DNA of 64,000 bases, taken from assembly GCF_051020975.1 (NCBI RefSeq), contig NC_135046.1:434001-498000 (forward strand), written 5' to 3'. Origin of the DNA: Osmia lignaria lignaria (Eukaryota > Arthropoda > Insecta > Hymenoptera > Megachilidae). Below the pieces are notes generated by a model that saw only the letters and a program-made list of their open reading frames with translations, was not told the origin of the DNA and did not search any database. Positions 1 through 8,110 of the stretch are shown in pieces. The number at the start of each line of letters is the position of its first letter. The stretch's first letter is position 1. A program made the position numbers and the translations under genes.

Positions 1-1
1 G

Positions 2-2650
2 GTGATGTATACCAAACATCTTAGCTACGGCGGAAATGACTCGGTTTAGGAAACTCGTGCCTCGGTCAGATAATATGACCTTGGGGGCACCGAATTGCAG
101 GATAAGGTTTGTTACTAGTGCGTGGGCTATTGTTTCGGCTCGGATATTAGGTACCGGAACAGCTATGCAGAATTTCGTCAAATTGTCTTGAACAGTCAGT
201 ATATGATTATTCCCGTCAGGTGTTCTCGGGAATGGACCCACTGTGTCTAACGATACTTTCGCGAATGGTTCAACCGGTGTATCTGTTATGATCATCGGTT
301 CGCGCGTACGTTTTCTCGATATTTTTCGCGTCTGGCAACTGTGACAATTCTGTATGTAAGCTTCAATCTGTTGTCGCATATTTGGCCAGTAGAAACGTTC
401 TCGAATTCGTTGGTACGTCTTTGTTACCCCTTTATGTCCACCCACTAAACTATTGTGTAATTCCGCGATGATATCCGGACGAATCTCCGTGGGTGGTATT
501 TGGACTCTACCATAGCATAACGTAATCTTGATACCTGATTGGCCGAAGATTTTCCGCAGGGTGCTTGATAATACATCCTGAGGCAAATTCTCGGTCAAAT
601 CATCAAATCTAGAGATTCTGAATGACTCGATTTTCAATTCAGACATCTTCTGTTTTAATTTGCTCAAAATTGATTCTAGTCTAGCTAATGGTAAATCGTC
701 GTTGATGTTATCTTTAACCACGATTGAAAACACGTGGTTGCTACCGCGTTTTGTAACAAAGATCGTTCCAACTTTCAAATCTGGGCCTTTAAAGGTCTCA
801 AAATCGATTATTCCTATTTCGACAAGCAATCTACTAATTGGTGTAAGCAATAAATCTTTACTAATGAAGTGAACATAGTTGTCACGATGGTAAGTTAAGT
901 TCTCACACGCGAAATGTACTGTTTTCGCGCCTACGGTTGCTCTATTTTCCGGCGCGTCTAGATACAGCAAATCGAGGTCTACCAGTGAATCGCTAGTGGA
1001 TCGCTCGATCGGTGGTAAATCTGCAGGTATTATTATTTGATTCTCTTGCTGTTCCGAAACCTTTTCGGAGAGGCGGTTTCTGTTAGGTGTGGATAGAGCT
1101 ATTGGTGGAGTTGATGGTAGGTCTGCTGGTAGTTGTGATTGTCGTAACGGTCTATGGATTACTGTGTCGGATAAGGTTTTAGTTAAATGCGATAATCCGT
1201 CAGGATGGTGTAGGTTGTCAGCGTCTGCTTTGGCTTGGTTCTTATCTGTCGCGTTTTCGTTTGATGGTACTTCGAAGCGCGTTTTTGATTCATCTGTGAT
1301 CGGTGTTTTGAAACAATCCTGATCTGAATCGGAGGTAGCGCTGTCGAGTGCTGGAGTCCGGGACACTCCTGTAATTCGCTGACGCGAACTGAGCCCCAGG
1401 CCCGGCAACACGCTACGCCTACGCAAGTAAATCGGTGTTCCCGCGTCAGAGTCGGTGTCTAAGTCTGTCGGATTATCGGTTGTAACGTCAGTGTCTGTCG
1501 GAGTATTGGACGTTACTATGATAGTAGGTTTGGGAATATCAGGTGAAGTTAACGAAACTGATTGTTTTGCGGAACTTAAACGTGTACGAGTAGCTATTCC
1601 TTCAATGTCTATAGTAGGTGTTAGTTTAGGTTTGTTTTTGGTACCGGGAGGCCTACCTCGCCCCTTACGAACGACGACCGCCGGTGTTTCAGAGTCAGAC
1701 GACCGCGGAGACTCCGATATCGGCAATAAGTTCGCGTAACCTGACCTTCGTCGCGCTTCCTTAACTTGCGCGGAAGTCGTTAAAAATCGATGGATTAATT
1801 TAATCACGGAAGACGGTTCTTCCTTTTCCCGCTCGGTTTCCGAACTTGAAGATAACGTGAAAGCGTCTGATTCATTCAGCTCAGCTTCATTAACCGGATT
1901 TCTCGAAAGCGCGTCCGCGTTGGTATTTAATTTACCGAGTTTATGTACGAATTCGTATTCGTAATCGCGTAGCTTTAGACGCCAACGGACTAGACGTTGC
2001 CCTGGATCCTTGATCGAATTGATCCATCTTAAAGGCTCATGATCGCTGACTAGTTTGAATTTACGCCCGTAAAGATAAGGTCGAAAATGCAACACGGCGT
2101 ATAAAATCGCTAAACACTCTTTTTCGGTAGTGAAATAATTTCGCTCTGGTTTTGTGAGCGTACGCGAAAGGTATGCGACGGGTAGATCGTGTCCGTCGAT
2201 CTCTTGACTAAGTACCGCCCCGATAGCGAAGTCCGACGCGTCCGTAGTGAGCGTGAACGACTTCTGAAAATCGGGGTATTGCAAGATCGGTGCGCTGCAG
2301 AGTGCTTTTCTTAACGCGATAAAAGCTATTCGCTGTTCTTTTCCCCAAACAAAGGGTACGTTTTTCTTCAGCAGATCAGAAAGCGGTTTTGATTTAGCAG
2401 CAAAATTTTTAATGAATCGGCGGTAGTATCCCGCTAGGCCTAGAAATTGACGAATGTTCTTGGTGTTTCTGGGTCGCGGAAAGTTCTTAACAGCGGATAT
2501 TTTCTTTGGATCCGGTCGGACTCCGTTTCTACCGATCACGTATCCGAGATACGCGACCTCAGTTCGCAAGAATTCGCATTTATCTGGCTGAAGGGTTAAA
2601 CCGGCGTCGGCCAGGCGCGTAAACAGGCGTCGGACCTTCTTTCCGTGTTC
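2..2650 (-). pseudogene. pol: pol, distal part: end of RT, RNase H, linker, integrase (cut by window edge)
   Basis: I followed this frame codon by codon from just after the TAG at 2651-2653 to the left edge (883 codons) and found no stop. It is in the same frame as the protease-RT segment. RT thumb/connection comes first. RNase H follows, with acidic residues at about codons 137 (TDAS, 2240-2242), 178 (KEC, 2117-2119), 203 (DHEPL, 2042-2044) and 246 (ADALSR, 1913-1915). A linker of about 480 codons comes next. Integrase has an HHCC zinc finger (His 732 and 739, Cys 769 and 772) and catalytic Asp at codons 802 (DTVGP, 245-247) and 862 (SDRG, 65-67), 60 residues apart. The third catalytic Glu would fall beyond position 1. 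RNase H degrades the RNA of the hybrid and integrase inserts the cDNA. Without readthrough of the TAG this part is not made. Confidence 0.9.
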
Positions 2651-2653
2651 CTA
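2651..2653 (-). other. premature amber codon inside reverse transcriptase
   Basis: The minus strand reads TAG here. Both flanks are in the same frame and both are recognisable RT sequence, so a single substitution is enough to explain it. A CAG-to-TAG transition is the simplest guess, but the ancestral codon is not visible in this window. It lies in the middle of the RT fold, not at a domain or gene boundary, so programmed readthrough is unlikely. Confidence 0.85.
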
Positions 2654-4041
2654 CAACGTTTTCGCGAAGATGACTATATCGTCTAAGTATACAAATAATT
2701 CTATGCCTTGCAAACCGCGAAGCAATTGATTCATTAATCGTTGAAAGGTTGCTGGCGCGTTCTTCAATCCCTCGGGCATTCTAACGTACTCATAATGTCC
2801 CGTAGGTGTGCTAAACGCGGTATTGTGACGGTCTTTTGGGTCCGTCTCTATTTGTTGAAACCCGCTCGCGAGATCGAAAACAGAAAAGTATTGCGCGTTT
2901 CCAATTAAATCGAGAATCTCAGTCATATTCGGTAGTGGATACGCGTCGCCTACGGTCTTCTCATTCAATTTCCGGAAGTCGATCACCATTCTCCACCTGG
3001 GATTGCCCTTAGAATCAGGTTTCTTCGGAACAATCCACAGGGGAGAATTATATGGCGAATTCGACGGAACAATTATCCCGCTAGCTAACTTGGTTAGCAT
3101 CTGCCTCTCTATCTCATCCTTATGGACGGGAGGAAATCTATATTGCCTGGTATTTATTGGCACCTCGTCAACCGTTGGAATACTATGTTTAATGAAGGTA
3201 GTTGCCTTTAGCCTATCCGTCGGAAGGTGGAATCTTTCCGGAAACTCTTCTACTAGGTCGCACACGTGATCACGTTCTTCGGAATTTAAGTGCTCTAAAC
3301 GCAACATATTGAGGACCTCGGTAACTCGATCAGCTGTTACCGGATTGTCTTGGTCGGTATCCGGGTCGTCTAACTCTTCCGGAAAGTTATGATAATCGAA
3401 GGGAATAAGTTCTTGTGGTGGAACCTCTAATTTCAAATCGCACTCTAGGGTGTTAATCGCGAGAACGTGGCATACCCCCTGGTCGTTTACCGCCACTGCG
3501 GCTCTGCCGACATACAAGCCGTCCACTGTGTCCAGCAGGGGTAAATAGCCCTCTCGCAAATGATTATTAACAACGTCAATACCGATCGATTGCCTACTGC
3601 GCGCTTTGATGACGTAAGTGCGCGGTTTCAAATCTCTACGTTCAGCATGGTTTAACGTATTGTAGTTGATAAAACGAAATGGCTTAATCGGTTCGGTACG
3701 CGTCACGAGTGTATTATGCGCGAACGATATCGCGGCCTCTTCCTGTTGAAGATACTCTTGTCCCAAAATTCCATCGGTTATCAAGGGAAAATCGGACCGA
3801 ACTACGTGGAAGCGAACAGGCTGCCCTTGCACGTGCAGGGTCGTTGTGCCGATTGTACGATCTTTTTGCGGCGTTATGCCTGAGATAATTGTCGCCTCGT
3901 GAGTCGCGATTGGTAAGTCGGCTCTCAAAAGATTTAATTTGATTAGATTTATTTCCGCGCCGGTGTCAACAAGAAATAACGCGGTTCCTGGTTCTAAGTC
4001 ATCTGAAGGAATTTTCACGATTGGTGTTGCACGCTTTGCTT

Positions 4042-4578
4042 CTATCGCAAGAACCGTCTCTTTTGAAACTGAACCTTGGGTTGACGCTCTTGCGGGTTTA
4101 GGCTCGTCGTCGCGTCCGTCCGGCGAGTCGCACCCAAGTTTAAATTACCGCGTGGATCTGGTGACGGCGATCTTAGCCGTTCACGCAAGGGACCGGGTAC
4201 CGGTTCCTCCAACGGTGGTGTACGCGGTCTACGATGATCATTACGCGAGCGCGGTTCTGGAGATTCGCGCCTTGTGGGCGATCTTCCTCCACAGCGACAG
4301 TCTGGACAGTAGTGCGGAGCCATTCTAACTGCCGAATCTGCCCGGAAAGTTCGTATCGGGCTCGATGGTCGAAATTCTCGCGTTCTACCCGCGTCTCTGA
4401 TCGGAGCTCCGAAATTCGTGCGCTCCGGCGATTGCTCACGTCTAGATGGTGAAAAGCTGTTATATCGCGGAGGGTACGATCTATCACGATCCGGACTCTG
4501 ATATCGCGGTCGATAGTCATCGTAATGTTCTCTACGCGACTCATAAGCTGGACGATAGTAATAATCACGCGATGCTTT
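4042..4578 (-). pseudogene. gag: gag C-terminal region (Arg/Ser/Pro-rich, nucleocapsid-like), displaced frame
   Basis: This frame is open from just below a TGA at 4579-4581 to a TAG at 4042-4044. The product is rich in Arg, Ser, Pro, Tyr and Asp with many RRE, RSP and PRY-type clusters, as expected of a nucleic-acid-binding nucleocapsid tail. There is no CCHC zinc knuckle. One Cys cluster, CPDCRCGG (about 4291-4314), is the nearest thing to a metal site. The segment carries the slippery heptamer for Gag-Pol in the correct phase, which supports it as the true gag 3' frame. It is one frame off the capsid segment upstream, so the junction near 4565-4581 probably holds a small indel. It is not an independent gene: the only long ATG-led part starts at 4323, inside the low-complexity tail. 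Confidence 0.75.
4138..4144 (-). promoter_or_regulatory. -1 ribosomal frameshift slippery heptamer T TTA AAC
   Basis: On the minus strand positions 4144 to 4138 read T TTA AAC, a canonical X XXY YYZ heptamer. Its phase is correct: TTA (4143-4141) and AAC (4140-4138) are codons of the gag C-terminal frame, and a one-base backward slip gives TTT AAA in the pol frame. The pol frame is closed by TAA at 4145-4147 directly upstream, so it opens exactly at the slip site. The gag frame continues to TAG at 4042-4044, giving an overlap of about 100 nt. Frameshifting at such sites sets the Gag to Gag-Pol ratio in many retroelements. I did not fold the downstream RNA for a stimulatory structure. Confidence 0.8.
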
Positions 4579-5275
4579 TCAGGTTTTCTACCTGAACGGC
4601 GACTTCTACCGCGTCCTTTAACGTTTTCGGATTGCGCGCTTCAACCGCTCTCGCAAGTTCATCGGGCAATCCATAGATGAACGCATCTATCGCGGTCAAG
4701 TTTACCGGCTTAATCATCCCAGTAGCCTCTGACCCGTAATCTCTTCTGAGCACATCTTCGATACCCGTTAACACTGCTCTTATTCGGTCGTGGAACGCAA
4801 ATACTGACTCGTCGCGTCGCATGCGTATTTCGGTTAATTGTCGATAATAGTCATTGAACGTTTTCTCCGGCGTGAAACGATATTTTAAGTGCCGGACTAA
4901 TTCTCCTATGGTGAGAAAACGTAGACCGTCAACGCTGTCGCGTGCCTCCCCCCTTAGACGCGAAATTACGAGTCGAAGGAAAGTTCTTCTTCCCGTAGGT
5001 GGTAGACTATCGTAATGGTATTGTATTTCGCTTATAAAGTCCCGGAGACGGATATTCCGTCCATCAAAAATCGGAACGTGGTGGGCGGCTTGTTGCACGG
5101 CAAAGCTTTCCATAACCATAGTGGATAAATCGCCGTGGTCGCGATCATCGTTTCTACGCGTTTCAAAACCGACATTTCGGGTATCTCGCCAGGTATCAGA
5201 TAATTCACCGGCATTCTCGGGTGATCGCGGTCTCTCTCCGCTCGGGCCTTCGCCAGCGTCAATCGGATTTTGCAT
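4565..5275 (-). pseudogene. gag: gag, capsid-containing N-terminal part (236 codons), frame broken at 3' end
   Basis: The start chosen is the ATG at 5273-5275. It sits in the context CAAAATG, which fits the insect (Cavener) start consensus, and begins a plausible Gag (MQNPIDAGEG). An upstream in-frame ATG at 5431 would add 52 Phe/Tyr/Ile-rich residues read from AT-rich leader and is rejected. After an Arg/Asp-rich head, a helical capsid-like region runs from about residue 60 (IFDGRNIRLRDFISEIQ) through RLRGEARDSVDG, LKYRFTPEKT and ESVFAFHDRI to VENLKSIA. This pattern is typical of Ty3/Gypsy Gag capsids, which assemble the particle and package RNA. The frame ends at TGA 4565-4567, while the Arg-rich continuation is open in the neighbouring frame. 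A net gain of one base (or loss of two) near an AAAA run around 4575 would explain this. An assembly error is possible too. Confidence 0.82.
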
Positions 5276-5855
5276 TTTGAAAAATTTTTGTACGCGAAAA
5301 ATGTATACGGATTCAAATTCAAATATATATAAAGATACAAACACAAAAATATAGAATATATAACAACCAGTATTCAAATCAAATAGATCAAAATCAAAAA
5401 TATCAAAAATATCAGAATACGGAAAAAGCAAAGATTTGGCGATAATTGTTCAATATATCGGAAAATATATCAGAATTAATTTCAATGAAACAGAAATTTC
5501 GACAAAACACAAAATAAATTAAATAAATAATTGAATGAATAAATAAATAAATAAACAATTAAATAAATAAATAATTTTGACTCGAACCAGATATTTGAAA
5601 TTTTGAATTCACTTTAGATGAGCAATTATCGCAACACACATATATGTATATAAATATGATATAAATAATAATTTCACAAATTACACAAATAATAATTCAC
5701 TTTCGCAGTGCGGCAAGTCTGACAAAAGGGGGTATCTATAATGTCCCGGTTTTGCCTCAATTGTGATTTCAGAGATTGTAAAAGTGATTAATACGGAAAT
5801 ACGAAAAATTTTCAAACACCTCAAATTACACAGATTCAATGAGCCAGCGCTGAGT
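5276..5855 (-). other. retrotransposon leader between primer binding site and gag
   Basis: This is about 580 bp of very AT-rich non-coding sequence. A low-complexity ATTT/AAAT run fills about 5511-5577, and stretches of TATA repeats occur near 5310-5460 and 5640-5670. It corresponds to the untranslated leader of the genomic RNA, where packaging and dimerisation signals would lie. I could not recognise one. Short ATG-led frames here have no retroviral character. Confidence 0.7.
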
Positions 5856-5873
5856 ATCCCACCGCTGCCACCA
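5856..5873 (-). promoter_or_regulatory. primer binding site complementary to tRNA-Leu 3' end
   Basis: The minus strand reads TGGTGGCAGCGGTGGGAT. Its plus-strand complement ends in CCA and matches, over 18 nt including CCA, the 3' end I know for metazoan tRNA-Leu (AAG-type family). It lies 6 nt (5874-5879) inside the candidate LTR edge at 5880, a usual spacing in Gypsy elements. tRNA-Leu annealed here would prime minus-strand cDNA synthesis. The tRNA match is from memory of the family, not a search. Confidence 0.8.
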
Positions 5874-5879
5874 AAATTT

Positions 5880-6463
5880 TGTTACGTTGCGCCGTCGCAC
5901 GCGCGCAACGTAAAAAGGAAAGATAACAAGTGGATTTATAGGTAGTTAAATTTCGATTAATTGGTTGGAATTCAACCCCTAATTCCTGCTTCCCTATTTT
6001 AGCGAGATGGTTGGTATCGCTGCCACCAGTCTCGAGCGTGTTAACGCTCTCGACAAATAAAAAAACGAAAGACAAAATTGATAAGATGTTAAAAGATTAT
6101 AATTATTAGCCCTTCGTTGGGTTCGTTCAACGCTTAGTCCCGTACGGGACCCTCCTTGAATCTGGGTATGTTGGTAGGCGTGTTTTAACTGAAACCTGCG
6201 AGGTGTGTTCGAAATAAACGGAAACTGTTTAACTAAATGAAACTGGTTTAATCGTGAATGAAAATCAGATAGTAGCCAAAAGTGTGAGTTCAATAATTTA
6301 GAAATTTGGTTAAATTGAAAATTACCAGTTCTGCAAAAAGGTGAACAAGTGTAAAGATGCTTAAGATTAGTTAACAAGGTATATATATATGAATATAAAA
6401 CGCTCTGATATCACAACTGAAACCGACGAGTATATTACCGGGCGCGTAAAAATGATTATAACA
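5880..6463 (-). repeat. candidate 5' LTR (about 584 bp)
   Basis: The edges were placed from the primer binding site on one side and matching termini on the other. On the plus strand it starts TGTTACG and ends ATAACA, so both strands have TG...CA ends with a 5-bp inverted TGTTA/TAACA. Minus-strand promoter-like elements are a TATATATATA run (6380-6390) and arthropod-type initiators TCAGTT at 6415-6420 and 6187-6192. A variant polyadenylation signal ATTAAA lies at 6247-6252, and no AATAAA was found on that strand. The second LTR is outside the window, so the outer boundary cannot be proved and no target-site duplication can be checked. Confidence 0.5.
5882..5913. other. 11-bp perfect inverted repeat at the LTR end
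   Basis: Arms TTACGTTGCGC (5882-5892) and GCGCAACGTAA (5903-5913) flank a 10-nt loop that is itself CpG-rich. In this AT-rich surrounding it stands out strongly. It would form a stable hairpin in U5 RNA next to the primer binding site. Its role is unknown: it could affect reverse transcription initiation, integrase recognition or RNA stability. Confidence 0.75.
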
Positions 6464-6990
6464 ATTTCGCTCGCCAAATTTAACTATACGATTGGCGGAT
6501 TCCGCCTGCGGTACATCCCAGCCTGAGAAATTCTCGTAACTCTCGAAAGAGCTGGACCAAGGTGCCCTTCGGATGATGGAAAGAAACTGGAATTGCGAAA
6601 TTGTAATAAACGAAAATAGTATTTAATAGTGAATGATATCGATACCTCGTACGGTGGAACGATCTGACCTGAGAAATTCTCGTAACCATCGAAAGAGCTT
6701 GACAAGACACACGATTCCAGGGCAGAGCAGGTAAAGAAGAGAAAGCGATAGAGGAAGTCAAAAATGGAAAGAATTAAACTCAAACTCTTCCCTGTACATC
6801 CCTGCATGAGAAATTCTCGTAACCTCGAAAGGCTTGACAAGAATGTACAAGGTCGAGGAGGAACGAAAAGGTTGGCGGAAAACCGAAACACCCGCCTGTA
6901 CGCCCCTTACATGAGAAATTCTCGTAACCCAAAAGGGCTTGATAAGGGACGGAAGGCGGATAAATTTCAAATTTTCCGCCGGGACGAAAC
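6464..6990. repeat. junction block with four spaced GAGAAATTCTCGTAAC repeats
   Basis: This non-coding stretch separates the LTR from the satellite. GAGAAATTCTCGTAAC occurs four times without change, at 6525-6540, 6671-6686, 6808-6823 and 6913-6928 (spacings 146, 137 and 105). Each copy is followed by a related tail of the type TCGAAAGAGCTTGACAAG, degrading in the fourth, and two copies are preceded by GTACATCCC-like sequence. The first 11 bases, GAGAAATTCTC, are a 5-bp dyad around one A. The block begins near a GGCGGATTCCGCC dyad (6494-6506) and ends near GGCGGA...TCCGCC (about 6956-6981). Open frames across it only reflect the repetition. It may be a decayed local tandem repeat or part of an unrecognised element. 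Confidence 0.6.
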
Positions 6991-6999
6991 AATGTCATT

Positions 7000-8110
7000 C
7001 ACAGATTCATTCCCACAGATCAATGTACATTTAATAACAATATCATTAGTACTATATCTACATTAGATATGCAATTCACATTTAAAAACAATATCATTAT
7101 TACCATACGTACATTAGATATAATGTAATATACAGATCCATTCCCACAGATCAATGTACATTTAATAACAACATCATTAGTACTATATCTACCTTAGATG
7201 TGTAATGTACATTTGATAACAATATCATTAGTACCATATCTACCTTAGATGTGTAATTTACATTTAATTACAATATCATTAGTACTATATCTACATTAGA
7301 TATAATGTAATATACTGATTCCTTCCCACAGATCAATGTACATTTAATAACAATATCATTAGTACTATATCTACATTCGATATAATGTGATATGCTGATT
7401 CATTCCCACAGATCAATATAGCTACATTTAATACCTATGTCATTATTACCATATCTACATTCGATATAATGTAATATATTGATTCATTCCCACAGATCAA
7501 TGTACATTTAATAATCATATCATTAGCACTATATCTACATTAGATATGCAATTCACATTTAAAAACAATATCATTATTACCATATCTACATTAGATATAA
7601 TGTAATGTACTGATTCATTCCCACAGATCAATGTACATTTAATAACAATATCATTAGTACTATATCTACCTTAGATGTGTAATGTACATTTGATAACAAT
7701 ATCATTAGTACCATATCTACCTTAGATGTGTAATTTACATTTAATTACAATATCATTAGTACTATATCTACATTAGATATAATGTAATATACTGATTCCT
7801 TCCCACAGATCAATGTACATTTAATAACAATATCATTAGTACTATATCTACATTCGATATAATGTAATATGCTGATTCATTCCCACAGATCAATGTAGCT
7901 ACATTTAATACCTATGTCATTATTACCATATCTACATTCGATATAATGTAATATATTGATTCATTCCCACAGATCAATGTACATTTAATAATCATATCAT
8001 TAGCACTATATCTACATTAGATATGTAATGTACATTTAAAAACAATATCATTATTACCATATCTACATTAGATATAATGTAATGTACTGATTCATTCCCA
8101 CAGATCAATG
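7000..8110. repeat. 477-bp higher-order repeat at the array edge, about 2.3 copies
   Basis: Sequence from about 7021 recurs at 7498 and again at 7975, an exact offset of 477 bp. Diagnostic monomers are shared: the CTACCTTAGATGTGTAAT units at 7191 and 7668, and the GATATGCAATTCACATTT units in copies one and two. The third copy fades out near 8110. Copies differ at several bases (for example CATACGTACATT versus CATATCTACATT), so this HOR is older or less homogenised than those inside the array. Confidence 0.75.

Larger units (their letters stand above)
2651..4144 (-). pseudogene. pol: pol, proximal part: protease and reverse transcriptase, ending at a premature TAG
   Basis: The pol frame opens at the frameshift heptamer: a TAA at 4145-4147 lies immediately upstream. 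The first ATG is at 4018, but the expected product is a Gag-Pol fusion made by -1 frameshifting. Numbering from that ATG (455 codons), an aspartic protease has the active-site motif VDTGAE at residues 17-22 (D18; codons 3953-3970). Reverse transcriptase begins around residue 270, with VIDFRKLNE, then FDLASGF with catalytic D382, then PEGLKNAP, where many relatives have PFGL. YLDD is at 444-447 (2678-2689) with the two metal-binding Asp. The frame stops at TAG 2651-2653, eight codons after YLDD, before the RT thumb, and reopens at once in the same frame. The palm carboxylates are intact, but the stop removes thumb, RNase H and integrase. Confidence 0.92.
1..6463 (-). mobile_element. Ty3/Gypsy-type LTR retrotransposon, 5' LTR to integrase, left end cut off
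   Basis: Read on the minus strand, the order is LTR, primer binding site, leader, gag, protease, reverse transcriptase, RNase H, integrase. Integrase after RNase H is the Ty3/Gypsy (Metaviridae) order rather than the Copia order. The long domain between RNase H and integrase suggests the mdg1/412 lineage, with moderate confidence. Two lesions are visible: a net one-base shift in gag around 4565-4581 and an in-frame TAG at 2651-2653. Otherwise pol is open from 4144 to the left edge, so the copy looks recent but not autonomous. The polypurine tract, any env-like gene, the 3' LTR and the target-site duplication partner lie left of the window. The element ends about 530 bp from the satellite array, a usual place for Gypsy elements near heterochromatin. 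Confidence 0.9.

Noticed and set aside
1..2650. An env-like gene downstream of pol
   Set aside because: The window ends inside integrase, so presence or absence of a third gene cannot be judged.
2651..2653. Programmed stop-codon readthrough in pol
   Set aside because: The stop lies inside the RT fold rather than at the gag-pol border, and the element already has a -1 frameshift site for expression control.
4291..4314. Zinc knuckle in the Cys cluster of the gag C-terminus
   Set aside because: The spacing does not fit CX2CX4HX4C. It is noted only as a Cys cluster in an Arg-rich tail.
660..5354. Plus-strand open frames across the retrotransposon (660-872, 1089-1322, 1455-1739, 3003-3269, 3939-4328, 5121-5354)
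   Set aside because: They are antisense shadows of gag and pol with no recognisable features.
5276..5431. A 52-residue N-terminal extension of Gag from the ATG at 5431
   Set aside because: The extension is read from AT-rich leader (Phe/Tyr/Ile-rich). The ATG at 5275 has a far better start context and begins a Gag-like sequence.
6525..6928. Heat-shock elements in the GAGAAATTCTC repeats
   Set aside because: GAA and TTC are separated by one base instead of the two that the nGAAnnTTCn unit needs.
5880..7066. Open frames across the LTR and junction block (for example 5763-5945, 6484-6891, 6764-7066)
   Set aside because: They overlap the primer binding site, LTR or repeats, share a peptide only because the DNA is repeated, and show no domain.
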